NCBI GenBank assembly: GCA_001508935.1
Contig: LGFQ01000002.1
Location: 1-52,614, forward strand
From: Synergistales bacterium 54_24
GTDB lineage: Bacteria > Synergistota > Synergistia > Synergistales > Thermosynergistaceae
Reading direction: 5' to 3'
DNA: 52,614 nt
A program made the position numbers and the translations under genes. A model generated the notes under the pieces. The model was given only the letters and a program-made list of their open reading frames with translations, did not search any database and was not told the DNA's origin. Below, piece by piece: positions 30,146-38,954 of this stretch (its first letter is position 1; each line of letters starts with the position of its first letter).

Positions 30146-30370
30146 ATGTCGTTTACTCAAGATATGGAGGAGTTACAGAAGATCGTTCGTCGCCTGGAGA
30201 GCGAAGCGATGCCGCTGGAAGATGCCTTGAGTCTTTTTGAAGAGGGCATAGCCCGCCTGCGCACTTGTCAAGCCTTCTTAAAGGATGCTCGCCAACGGGT
30301 AACGCGACTGAGCAGTGAAACTCTCCAGGAAGAGGAGTGGAATCCGATAAGAGATGAGCAAAGACAGTAA
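30146..30370 (+). CDS. xseB: exodeoxyribonuclease VII small subunit
   Basis: MSFTQDMEELQKIVRRLESEAMPLEDALSLFEEGIARLRTCQAFLKDARQRVTRL. Confidence 0.92.
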   Translation: MSFTQDMEELQKIVRRLESEAMPLEDALSLFEEGIARLRTCQAFLKDARQRVTRLSSETLQEEEWNPIRDEQRQ

Positions 30371-31280
30371 AAATATAGATGAAATTGTTATATATATTGA
30401 AGACCAGATAGCTCGACACAAGGCGCTCTTCGATAGACACCTGGAAGCGGTCTTGGCCGAAGAAGGCCTTGCGCCTCGTCGCCTGAGAGAAGCCATGGGT
30501 TATTCCCTGATGGCAGGTGGGAAGCGATTGCGGCCCACATTGTGCATGACAGCGGCTGAGGTCTTTGGCGCGAGCGCTGAGATGGTTTTGCCGATGGCCG
30601 TCTCCTTCGAAATGATCCACACGGCCTCCCTGATCCACGACGACCTCCCTTGCATGGACAACGACGCGATGCGACGGGGTCAACCGACGAACCATGTGGT
30701 TTTCGGAGAGGCTATGGCCCTGCTCGCCGGAGATGCGTTGCTCGCCTGGGCCTTCTCCCGCTCCTTGAAGGAACTCTCCGCTCTCGGCCATCCTGCAGAT
30801 GTCGTATTGAAAGCCTTGAAGGAGTTCGCAGAGGCCGTGGGGCCGAGCGGTATATGCGGGGGGCAAGTCTTGGACATGGGCATGGAGGAATATGCAAATA
30901 AGGAAGAGCTCGTGTGGAAGACAGCCCTCATGAAGACGGCTACCTTGATCCGCGCTTCGCTGACCACCGGCGGTATATTGGGCGGAGCTTCGCCGGAGGC
31001 AGTGCAATGTTTATACAATTATGGGACACATCTTGGGATGGCCTTTCAAATCACGGACGATATATTGGATGTAACCGGAAACCTTGAGGAGCTCGGCAAG
31101 ACTCCTGGCAAGGACGCAGAGCAGGGCAAGGTGACCTTTGTCTCCGTATACGGTGTGGATGGTGCCGCAAGGCTGGCATCGGAGGAGTCGCAGAAAGCGA
31201 AGGAGGCGATACTGTCCTTGGGCGAGCGCGCCCGTTTCCTCAAAAACCTCCCCGATTATATCGTTAGGAGGACGCGATGA
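30354..31280 (+). CDS. ispA: polyprenyl synthetase (farnesyl/geranyl diphosphate synthase)
   Basis: MAGGKRLRPTL...SLIHDDLPCMDNDAMRRGQPTNH (FARM), GMAFQITDDILDVTG (SARM). Confidence 0.95.
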   Translation: MSKDSKNIDEIVIYIEDQIARHKALFDRHLEAVLAEEGLAPRRLREAMGYSLMAGGKRLRPTLCMTAAEVFGASAEMVLPMAVSFEMIHTASLIHDDLPCMDNDAMRRGQPTNHVVFGEAMALLAGDALLAWAFSRSLKELSALGHPADVVLKALKEFAEAVGPSGICGGQVLDMGMEEYANKEELVWKTALMKTATLIRASLTTGGILGGASPEAVQCLYNYGTHLGMAFQITDDILDVTGNLEELGKTPGKDAEQGKVTFVSVYGVDGAARLASEESQKAKEAILSLGERARFLKNLPDYIVRRTR

Positions 31281-32095
31281 TCTCGGCAATGGCCCTTAAA
31301 GAGCGCGTTGACAAGCTTATTGTCGACAAAGGATTGGCAGAGACACGCAGCAAGGCCCAAGCTTTAATAATGGAGGGTCATGTCCTCGTCGATGGAAAGC
31401 CTGTAGATAAGGCCGGGATGCTCATTCCAGTTACGGCTGTCGTCGAGGTCGTGGAGAGAGAGCCGTGGGTGAGCAGGGGGGCATACAAGCTGCTCCATGC
31501 CCTGAAAGTCTTTTCGGCATCGCCTCGAGGAAAGGTGTGCGCCGATATAGGTGCCTCTACCGGCGGCTTTACACAGGTGCTCTTGGCCATGGGCGCGCAA
31601 AGGGTTTACGCTGTAGACGTCGGATATGGGCAATTGGCTTGGCCTTTGAGGAAGGATCCTCGCGTGATCGCTATGGAGCGGACGAACGCTCGATATCTCA
31701 AAAGAGATGACTTCGCCGAGGACGTCACGTTTATTACCGTTGACGCTTCATTCATCTCCCTTCGCTTGCTCGTCTCGCCTTTGGCGGGGATTTTGCCTGA
31801 TGATGGCGAGATGGTTGCCCTGGTCAAGCCACAGTTTGAGGCGGGGCGTGAGAGGGTGGGCAAGGGTGGCGTCGTGAGAGATGCTGAGACGCACGCCCAA
31901 GTGCTTCGCGAGCTCGGCGATTTTATCAATACGAAGACGCAACTCGCCTTGATCGATGCGACCTTCTCCCCCATCAAGGGGCCCAAGGGGAATGTCGAAT
32001 TCTTTTTCTTCCTCAGAAAAGGAGGCAGACCAGCGCCTTTAGATTTGAACGCTGTAGTTGTAAAAGCTGTAGAAGCCTTAGCTTCAACGAGGTGA
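31277..32095 (+). CDS. tlyA: TlyA family rRNA (cytidine-2'-O)-methyltransferase
   Basis: S4 domain (ERVDKLIVDKGLAETRSKAQALIMEGHVLVDGK) plus VCADIGASTGGFTQVLLAMGAQRVYAVDVGYGQL. Confidence 0.93.
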   Translation: MISAMALKERVDKLIVDKGLAETRSKAQALIMEGHVLVDGKPVDKAGMLIPVTAVVEVVEREPWVSRGAYKLLHALKVFSASPRGKVCADIGASTGGFTQVLLAMGAQRVYAVDVGYGQLAWPLRKDPRVIAMERTNARYLKRDDFAEDVTFITVDASFISLRLLVSPLAGILPDDGEMVALVKPQFEAGRERVGKGGVVRDAETHAQVLRELGDFINTKTQLALIDATFSPIKGPKGNVEFFFFLRKGGRPAPLDLNAVVVKAVEALASTR

Positions 32096-32099
32096 AAAG

Positions 32100-32975
32100 A
32101 TGCACCACATCGGGTTGATCTTGAACACACAAAAACCTATGGCTCTCGAAGTTGCGCGGAGGTTGCTGTCGTGGGCGCCCAAGGCTGACATCGCTTTTCT
32201 TGCGCCATCTCATGAGTCGAGCGTCCTCGGCATTTCTGAGGTCTCTGAAGACGAATGGAGAAATCTCGTGAAGTTTGCTGTTGTGATAGGAGGAGATGGC
32301 ACGTTCCTTCGCGCCGCGCGTTATGTCTTGGAGTGGAGGATCCCGCTTTACGGCATAAACGCGGGAAGGTTGGGATTTTTGGCCTCCGGGGATCCCGATG
32401 AGGCCGAAAGGGACATCATCAGTATCTTGCAGGGGAGGGCAAGCGTAGAGGAACGGCATACGGTCAGGGGCACGATTATCCGCGGCGACCGCGTAGTCCA
32501 CGAACTTTACGCGTTGAACGACCTCGTGGTGACAAAAGGGGCCTTCGCGAGGCTCATTTTCTTGGAGATCGACGTCAACGGTCATTTGCTGAGCTTCATG
32601 CCAGCAGATGGCCTCATACTCTCCTCTCCGACGGGCTCTACGGCTTATGCCCTGTCGGCTGGCGGTCCTATCGTGCCACCTCATCTCTCGACGATGGTCT
32701 TGGCACCGATCTGTGCTCATACGCTTTATGCCCGCCCCGTCGTGGTGGGGGAGCACGATGTCGTGACTATAACGCCCAAGGGCGACCACAGGGAGATATT
32801 TCTCACCCAGGATGGCCAACTTGGCTACGAACTGTTGCCCGGCGATAGGGTGGAGGTGTCTATATCGCCCGATAAACATATCAGAATTTTGACATTGCCC
32901 GAGAGGGACTATTATTACCTGCTTCGTCATAAATTTCAATGGGGGCAGAGCTATTCCGAAGGCTCTGAAGAGTAA
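32100..32975 (+). CDS. nadK: NAD kinase
   Basis: VVIGGDGTFLRAARYV, YGINAGRLGFLA, ALNDLVVTKGAFARLI, PADGLILSSPTGSTAYALSAGGPIV. Confidence 0.95.
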   Translation: MHHIGLILNTQKPMALEVARRLLSWAPKADIAFLAPSHESSVLGISEVSEDEWRNLVKFAVVIGGDGTFLRAARYVLEWRIPLYGINAGRLGFLASGDPDEAERDIISILQGRASVEERHTVRGTIIRGDRVVHELYALNDLVVTKGAFARLIFLEIDVNGHLLSFMPADGLILSSPTGSTAYALSAGGPIVPPHLSTMVLAPICAHTLYARPVVVGEHDVVTITPKGDHREIFLTQDGQLGYELLPGDRVEVSISPDKHIRILTLPERDYYYLLRHKFQWGQSYSEGSEE

Positions 32976-32978
32976 GAT

Positions 32979-34673
32979 ATGACGCTTGAGGAGCTATATG
33001 TGAAAGATATCGGCGGCATAAGGAGCGCGGCAGTAGGGATAAGCGGGCGCTTCACGGTCATCACCGGAGAGAGCGGTTCTGGCAAGAGCAGCCTCATAAG
33101 AGCTCTTGAGCTCATCGCTGGCAGGCGGGCCCAAAGCTCGGTGGTGAGAGGCGGAGAAGAGATAGGCGAAGCGCTTGCCCTTTTTACCGCCAGCAAGATA
33201 CCTGCCCTTCCTGAGGAGCTTCAGCCTCAGGATAACAGCTGGACGGTCCGTCGAACCGTATCCAGGGGTGGGGGAAGCAAATCATATATACAGGAAAAAC
33301 CTGTCCCCTTAAGCCTTCTCGCTGCAGCCATGGCGCCGTGTATGGCCATACAGAGCCAATTCGCGCAGCTTGAGCTGCTCTCTGCCGACAAACAGATGGA
33401 TATAGTCGATGGGTGCGGAGGTCAGGAGCTGTTGGAGTTGCGCGATTCCCTGAGGCGCGCCTTCGAGAGGGCGATAGAGATCGAAAGAGAGCTGGTCGCC
33501 TTAAAGCGCTGGAGGAAGGAAGCGGAGGAGAGGCTCCAGGGAATGGCCCCCGTTATCGATATGGCTAAGTCGCTTGAGCTTTATCCTTCTTGCGAGGAGG
33601 AGTGGGAGAGGGAACTATCCTCTCTCGACGAGCGCATCGGACGCTGCGAGCGATTGGAGCGCGTCTTGAACCGTTTTTACGGCGGCAAAGGAGGGGGCGG
33701 CTTAGTGGAAGAGATCGAAAGCGCATGCCTCGAGCTCTGCTCCTTCATAGATCCATCGAAGGGCGGAGAACCTTCACGCCTTGCAGATTCTGCCGTCGAT
33801 TATCTGCGAAGGTTGTCGCGGTTGGGGCAAGAAGAGGCGTCGAAGGAAAGCATTTCAGAGCTCGAAGATGAGCGCGAAAGGCTCGAAGCCAAGCTCGGTC
33901 GCCTTAAGAAGTGCATGCGTTTGGCCAAGGTCGAAAGCGCCGATGAGCTTATAGAACGCTGTGACGAGGCTGAGCGGGAGATGAAAATGCTGGTCGAGAC
34001 CAGGGGAAAGTCGTCAGAGATGCAAGGGCTCCTGACGGAAGAGAAAAAGAGGGTCAAAGAGTTAGCCATGAGCTTGAGATCGATGCGCATCTCATCGGCT
34101 AAGCGCCTTGAGGAGAGGGTCAACGCGGTGCTCGCTGAGCTCGGCATGGAGGGGTTCAAACTTGTAGTGCAGGTAAACGAACGGGACAAGGTCCGCTCCA
34201 CTGGGGCCGAAGATGTAAATTTCCTGCTCGCCGTAAACGATGAGATGACAGGGCCGGTCAGCAAGTGCGCCTCCGGCGGTGAATTGAGTCGCCTGCTTTT
34301 GGCCTTAGAGATTGCCCTTCCCGATGACCAGCTTCCTTCAGTCCTCGTTTTCGACGAAGTCGAAGCCGGGCTGGGAGGCAGAGCTGCCTTGCTCGCCGGC
34401 TACAAACTCAAAGAGCTCTCGAGGCGATGTCAGGTGATCCTCGTCACTCACGAAGCCACTATAGCCTCTATGGCGGATCAGCACATAGTGGTGCAAAAGG
34501 ATCGCGATGAATCCGTCATAAAAGAGGTGCACGGCGATCAAAGGATCAGAGAAGTGGCGCGCATGCTATCTGGCGACTACGAATCTGAAGAAGCCTTGGC
34601 ACATGCTGAACAGTTGCTTCGGATGGTCTCTTCCGTAGGGACTGACACCGTCCTTTGGCTTGGGAAAAACTAA
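32979..34673 (+). CDS. recN: DNA repair protein RecN
   Basis: [27 protein letters not shown]; coiled-coil middle; ASGGELSRLLLALEIAL...VLVFDEVEAGLGGRAA. Confidence 0.92.
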   Translation: MTLEELYVKDIGGIRSAAVGISGRFTVITGESGSGKSSLIRALELIAGRRAQSSVVRGGEEIGEALALFTASKIPALPEELQPQDNSWTVRRTVSRGGGSKSYIQEKPVPLSLLAAAMAPCMAIQSQFAQLELLSADKQMDIVDGCGGQELLELRDSLRRAFERAIEIERELVALKRWRKEAEERLQGMAPVIDMAKSLELYPSCEEEWERELSSLDERIGRCERLERVLNRFYGGKGGGGLVEEIESACLELCSFIDPSKGGEPSRLADSAVDYLRRLSRLGQEEASKESISELEDERERLEAKLGRLKKCMRLAKVESADELIERCDEAEREMKMLVETRGKSSEMQGLLTEEKKRVKELAMSLRSMRISSAKRLEERVNAVLAELGMEGFKLVVQVNERDKVRSTGAEDVNFLLAVNDEMTGPVSKCASGGELSRLLLALEIALPDDQLPSVLVFDEVEAGLGGRAALLAGYKLKELSRRCQVILVTHEATIASMADQHIVVQKDRDESVIKEVHGDQRIREVARMLSGDYESEEALAHAEQLLRMVSSVGTDTVLWLGKN

Positions 34674-34695
34674 TATCGGAGACTCGATCGTCGGG

Positions 34696-35250
34696 ATGAA
34701 GGAAAAATATTGGCGTATGGGAGAAAAAATTCGCAAAGAACGGCTCAAGTACGGTTTGAGCTTGAGCGATATGGCGTCCAAAATTGGCGTCTCTCCTTCA
34801 TTTTTGAGCCTTTTGGAAAACGGCAAAGCTGTGCCCTCTCTTAAAGTCTTGGACAAGATATCTTCTTTCTTTTCCATGCCATTGGCCGAGCTTTTGGCAG
34901 AGGAAGAAGAGCAGGAGGTCTTTTATTTCCCAAGGGAACGACAAGTAGAAGCCCCTTGCGATTTTGGCATCACATCTCGCTTTCTATTGCCCAAGGATCG
35001 CATCTTCTTCATCGAGCCGTGCCTATTAAGCCTCGCTCCGGGCTCAAGAGATAGGGAGTTTCGCGAGCGCAGCGGCTTAGAGTTTGCCCATGTCCTCAAA
35101 GGGAAGGTGGAGTTTCAGTTTGTGGGGCAGAAGCCGGTCATGTGCGACGAAGGCGATTCTATATTGTATAGGGCTGATCTTTTGCATAGGCTTGCTAACC
35201 CCTCAGGTCTTTCTGCTTTGGTGTTTTTGGTGAACGTGCCGTCGGCCTGA
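34696..35250 (+). CDS. XRE-family HTH regulator with C-terminal cupin domain
   Basis: GEKIRKERLKYGLSLSDMASKIGVSPSFLSLLENGKAVPSLKVLDKISSFF then cupin-like FAHVLKGKVEFQFVGQKPVMCDEGDSILYRADLLHRLANPSG. Confidence 0.88.
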   Translation: MKEKYWRMGEKIRKERLKYGLSLSDMASKIGVSPSFLSLLENGKAVPSLKVLDKISSFFSMPLAELLAEEEEQEVFYFPRERQVEAPCDFGITSRFLLPKDRIFFIEPCLLSLAPGSRDREFRERSGLEFAHVLKGKVEFQFVGQKPVMCDEGDSILYRADLLHRLANPSGLSALVFLVNVPSA

Positions 35251-35279
35251 CTGTCGAGCGGTGGGCGCTTTGAATGCTG

Positions 35280-35308
35280 TTAACATTGAACTTCGATCAT
35301 GATATGAT
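35280..35308 (+). promoter_or_regulatory. promoter for yceD-rpmF
   Basis: TTAACA - 17 nt - TATGAT, with short inverted repeat ATCAT-GAT-ATGAT over the -10. Confidence 0.5.
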
Positions 35309-35380
35309 TTCCCTTCGGGTTTGTCAGGTGTGCCGAGGCCTGTGTTTTACACGATGTCGAATCAGCTTAGATGACGAGAT

Positions 35381-35983
35381 GTGCGAGTGAGCGAAAACGA
35401 AGACGGGGAGGCGGTAATTATGTTGTCTGTCGAGGAAGCGATTGAACTGTGGAAGTTCTGCGTCCCGGCTCTGTCGATCGTTACGGGGAAGGCGGAGGAC
35501 CCTTATTCCAAAAAAGCCGTGCTCCCTTCCGTGGGTGAGGTGTATCATTGGTCGCTCTTATACTCCGTCGTCAAGCCGGTCGATGTCGCCGCTTCGGTCT
35601 TAAAACTTGGAAGCGGGTTGCACGTTCAGTTGACGTTTTCGACGAGGGTCGCCGTTCCGTGCAGCAGATGTTTGGAAGAAACCTCCCTTGCAATTCAGGC
35701 TCAATTCAGCTATCTTTATTTCCTTCGAAGCGAGAAGATCTCGAGCGAGGAAGACTTTCAGGTTCTGTTGGATTCGGATCGGTGGCCCGAGTCGCTCGAC
35801 CTGGCCCCACAGATATGGGAGTCTTTTATCCTCTCTCTGCCTCCGAAGGTCTTGTGTTCGCCCGGCTGTAAGGGGTTGTGCCCTAACTGCGGACAAAACC
35901 TCAATGCGGGTAGATGTTCCTGTAAAGAGGAAGAAGAGGATCCGAGGCTTGCCGTGCTCAAGCTTTATAAGGAGACGTTTTAA
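35381..35983 (+). CDS. YceD/DUF177 family protein
   Basis: VPCSRCLEETSLAIQAQFSYLYF...CSPGCKGLCPNCGQNLNAGRC immediately upstream of rpmF (classic synteny); exact start uncertain. Confidence 0.87.
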   Translation: MRVSENEDGEAVIMLSVEEAIELWKFCVPALSIVTGKAEDPYSKKAVLPSVGEVYHWSLLYSVVKPVDVAASVLKLGSGLHVQLTFSTRVAVPCSRCLEETSLAIQAQFSYLYFLRSEKISSEEDFQVLLDSDRWPESLDLAPQIWESFILSLPPKVLCSPGCKGLCPNCGQNLNAGRCSCKEEEEDPRLAVLKLYKETF

Positions 35984-36010
35984 TTTTAAAAGGAATAGGA
36001 GGAATGGAAA

Positions 36011-36208
36011 GTGGCTCTTCCCAAGAGGCATGTCTCTCACTCAAAGACGCACAGCCGTAAAGCTCAATGGCTTAGGGCAGTGAAGGCTCCGGCTGTTACC
36101 ACTTGCACGCATTGCGGAGAGGTGATCCAATCGTATCAAGCTTGTCCTTCCTGCGGTTATTATCGCGGCAGGAAGGTCCTCCCGAAGACGGAAGAAGGAG
36201 AAGAATAG
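36011..36208 (+). CDS. rpmF: 50S ribosomal protein L32
   Basis: MALPKRHVSHSKTHSRKAQWLRAVKAPAVTTCTHCGEVIQSYQACPSCGYYRGRKV. Confidence 0.97.
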   Translation: MALPKRHVSHSKTHSRKAQWLRAVKAPAVTTCTHCGEVIQSYQACPSCGYYRGRKVLPKTEEGEE

Positions 36209-36217
36209 GATGCATCT

Positions 36218-36247
36218 GGGGGCAGGGTTTTTCCGTGCCCCTTTTTA
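36218..36247 (+). terminator. Rho-independent terminator after rpmF
   Basis: ggggca gggtttttccg tgcccc followed by ttttta. Confidence 0.8.
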
Positions 36248-36256
36248 TTCGGTGGG

Positions 36257-36285
36257 TTGACCCACGGCTTTCTTTGGCATATACT
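36257..36285 (+). promoter_or_regulatory. promoter of the fapR-plsX-fab cluster
   Basis: TTGACC - 17 nt - TATACT. Confidence 0.65.
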
Positions 36286-36387
36286 TTCGATCGTAGTTGC
36301 TAATATGACCAAGTTATAATAACTGGAGATGACCGGAGGTGTCTCAAGGCGCGAAGAGAGACGCGGGAAGTCAGACATAACGAGCTT

Positions 36388-36918
36388 TTGCGCCTCTTAG
36401 AGGAAAATCCGCTATTGAGGGACGAAGACCTGGCCCAAAGGCTGAGCGTCAGCGTCAGCACTATACGCTTGGACAGGGCACTCCTCGGTGTGCCTGAGTT
36501 GCGCGAGCGGATGAGGAAAGCGGTAGAGCAAGCGAGGAGCAGATTGCGCTCGTTGAAACATGAAGAGGTGATGGGAGAATTATTGGCGCTCGAACCCAAT
36601 GCATGGGCCATTTCGGTTATGGTCCCTACAAAAGAGATGGCCTTTCGACATACAGATATGGTAGCTGACCATCACATTTACTCTCAGGCCAGTTCACTTG
36701 CTGTCGCCGTTGTAGAAGCAGATCTCGTGGTGACCGGCGCTGCGCGAGTCCGTTTCAGGGCCCCTGTGCGAATAGGTGACAAGCTCATAGCCAGGGCCAA
36801 GGTCGGCACGCACAAGAGGAACAGCTATATCGTAAGCGTAAGGAGTAAGGTTGACGAGCGCGAAGTTTTTGTTGGTAAATTCATCGTGGTAGTGCTGGAC
36901 GGAGAGAAAAGCGCGTAA
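36388..36918 (+). CDS. fapR: FapR-like fatty acid/phospholipid biosynthesis regulator (start codon uncertain)
   Basis: HTH LLEENPLLRDEDLAQRLSVSVSTIRLDRALLGVPELRERMRKA plus thioesterase-like domain ADHHIYSQASSLAVAVV...GAARVRFRAPVRIGDKLIARAKV; upstream of plsX. Confidence 0.88.
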   Translation: MRLLEENPLLRDEDLAQRLSVSVSTIRLDRALLGVPELRERMRKAVEQARSRLRSLKHEEVMGELLALEPNAWAISVMVPTKEMAFRHTDMVADHHIYSQASSLAVAVVEADLVVTGAARVRFRAPVRIGDKLIARAKVGTHKRNSYIVSVRSKVDEREVFVGKFIVVVLDGEKSA

Positions 36919-36928
36919 AAAGCGCAGA

Positions 36929-37945
36929 GTGGGGAGGATAGTTTTGCTGCTTGCACTCGATGCCATGGGGGGCGATCATGCTCCTTTCGAAATATGCCGC
37001 GGTGCCATCTTGGCGTGTAAAGAACATAGCGATTTGGAAGTGGCCCTTGTAGGCCGAGCTCCGTTGATAGAACAGGAAATCGGGGGCGCTGAGCCCCAGG
37101 TACTTCGAAGGATTCATGTAGTCCATACTGACGAATATATCACTATGGACGAATTACCGGCCGCCGCCATGAGGAAGAAAAAGAAGGCGAGCCTTCGTCT
37201 TGCGATGGAGATGGTCAGAAGTGGAGAGGCGGACGGATGCATCTCTGCAGGCAACACGGGAGCTATAGTGGCCGGAGGGATACTGGTCATAGGACGCATC
37301 GCCGGTATAGATCGGCCAGGGCTGGGCGTTCCTATGCCCGCTTTAAAGCGCTTGACGCTACTCATAGATGTGGGCGCCACCGTTCGATGCAAACCATTGA
37401 ACCTCTACCAGTTTGCCCAGATGGGCAGCTTGTATATGCGTCATGTGATGAACGTCTCAAAGCCCACGGTGGCTCTCTTGTCCAACGGCGAGGAGGAGAT
37501 AAAAGGCGACGAAGTCATCTTCGAAGCGCGGGAGATGCTGAGTAAAAGTTCACTCAATTTCATCGGTTATGTGGAAGGCAAGGATATTCCCTTCGGCACA
37601 GCAGATGTGATAGTGTGTGACGGATTTACCGGCAACGCCATGTTGAAATTCATAGAGGGCACAGGCGAAGCGTTATACGCTTTGTTCAAAGACGAAATGG
37701 GGCAGCGGCTCCTGCCCAAAGTGGGCATTCTCTTCTTCTTGCCCATGCTGAAGGAGTTATGGACGCGTTTTGATTACGAGCAATATGGAGGCACGCCCCT
37801 TCTGGGTGTCAAAGGTGCCGTGATCAAGGCGCATGGTCGTTCAAAAGCGCCGGCTATCGCGAGCGCGTTGAGGGTAGCGAGGAACTTTATAAGGCAGAAT
37901 TGTCTTAAAAGCATCGAAGAAGAGTTGGCTCAAGGAGGGGTGTGA
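36929..37945 (+). CDS. plsX: phosphate acyltransferase PlsX
   Basis: LALDAMGGDHAPFEICRGAI...SCISAGNTGA-like GCISAGNTGAIVAGG...VIVCDGFTGNAMLKFIEG; start may be a few codons downstream. Confidence 0.94.
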   Translation: MGRIVLLLALDAMGGDHAPFEICRGAILACKEHSDLEVALVGRAPLIEQEIGGAEPQVLRRIHVVHTDEYITMDELPAAAMRKKKKASLRLAMEMVRSGEADGCISAGNTGAIVAGGILVIGRIAGIDRPGLGVPMPALKRLTLLIDVGATVRCKPLNLYQFAQMGSLYMRHVMNVSKPTVALLSNGEEEIKGDEVIFEAREMLSKSSLNFIGYVEGKDIPFGTADVIVCDGFTGNAMLKFIEGTGEALYALFKDEMGQRLLPKVGILFFLPMLKELWTRFDYEQYGGTPLLGVKGAVIKAHGRSKAPAIASALRVARNFIRQNCLKSIEEELAQGGV

Positions 37946-38944
37946 ATGCCGCTTTATCAGGGTAGGCCCGTTTCGGTGTTTGGTACCGGGATGTACATGC
38001 CGGAGCGCGTGCTCACGAACTATGACCTGGAAAAGATGGTGGATACGAGCGATGCCTGGATAAAGGAAAGAACGGGGATAAGCGAGCGCCGCATTGCCGC
38101 TCAGGACGAACTGACGAGCGACTTGGCCTTGAAAGCTTCGACAGAGGCGCTGAAGGATGCTTCTATTTCCCCCGAGGCGATCGATATGGTCTTAGTGGCT
38201 ACAAATACGCCGGATAGCATCTTTCCAGGCGTTGCCCCGAAGGTTCAAGGAATGCTCAATGCCTCTCGCGCCGGGGCTTGCGATATTCAGTCCGGTTGCA
38301 CGAGCAGCGTATACGCCTTGTCTATGGCTGCGTCCGGCATAGCTTCGGGTATATGGGATAATGTTTTGGTCATAGGTGCTGAGGTGCTTTCCAGGTTGGT
38401 CAACTGGAGGGACCGTAATACCTGCGTCTTGTTCGGCGATGGCGCTGGAGCGGCTGTGTTGGGCGTAAGTGGAGATGGAAAGAACCGAGTCATCGCGTCG
38501 AGCCTCCGTTCCGATGGAACGAAACATAACCTCATTACCTTTCTCGGCGGGCTCGTCCAGTATCCGGCGACTCACGATACGGTAGATGCTGGGCTACATT
38601 ACATACAAATGAAAGGAAACGAGGTCTTCAAATTTGCCAACAGGACGCTACCGTCGTTTTTGGAAGATTTCTGTCACGATGCGGGCTGTCCAGTTGATAA
38701 AATCGACTGGTGGGTGTTTCATCAGGCCAATTGGCGGATCATAGAAGGGGTGCTGAAGAGGATGGATGTGCCGCTTGAGAAGACCATCGTGAACTTGGAT
38801 AAATACGGCAACACCTCGTCAGCCTCTGTCTTCGTGGCCCTTCATGAAGGCCTACAAAGCGGAAAGATTAGGCGTGGAGACCTGGTTTTGACCGTGAGCT
38901 TCGGGTCAGGCATGACTTATGGAGCAATCCTCTTTGAGGTATGA
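37946..38944 (+). CDS. fabH: 3-oxoacyl-ACP synthase III
   Basis: GTGMYMPERVLTNYDLEKMVDTSDAWIKERTGISERRIA...CTSSVYALSMA...VFHQANWRIIEGVLKRM...NTSSASVFVALHE. Confidence 0.96.
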   Translation: MPLYQGRPVSVFGTGMYMPERVLTNYDLEKMVDTSDAWIKERTGISERRIAAQDELTSDLALKASTEALKDASISPEAIDMVLVATNTPDSIFPGVAPKVQGMLNASRAGACDIQSGCTSSVYALSMAASGIASGIWDNVLVIGAEVLSRLVNWRDRNTCVLFGDGAGAAVLGVSGDGKNRVIASSLRSDGTKHNLITFLGGLVQYPATHDTVDAGLHYIQMKGNEVFKFANRTLPSFLEDFCHDAGCPVDKIDWWVFHQANWRIIEGVLKRMDVPLEKTIVNLDKYGNTSSASVFVALHEGLQSGKIRRGDLVLTVSFGSGMTYGAILFEV

Positions 38945-38954
38945 GGTGAAAAAG

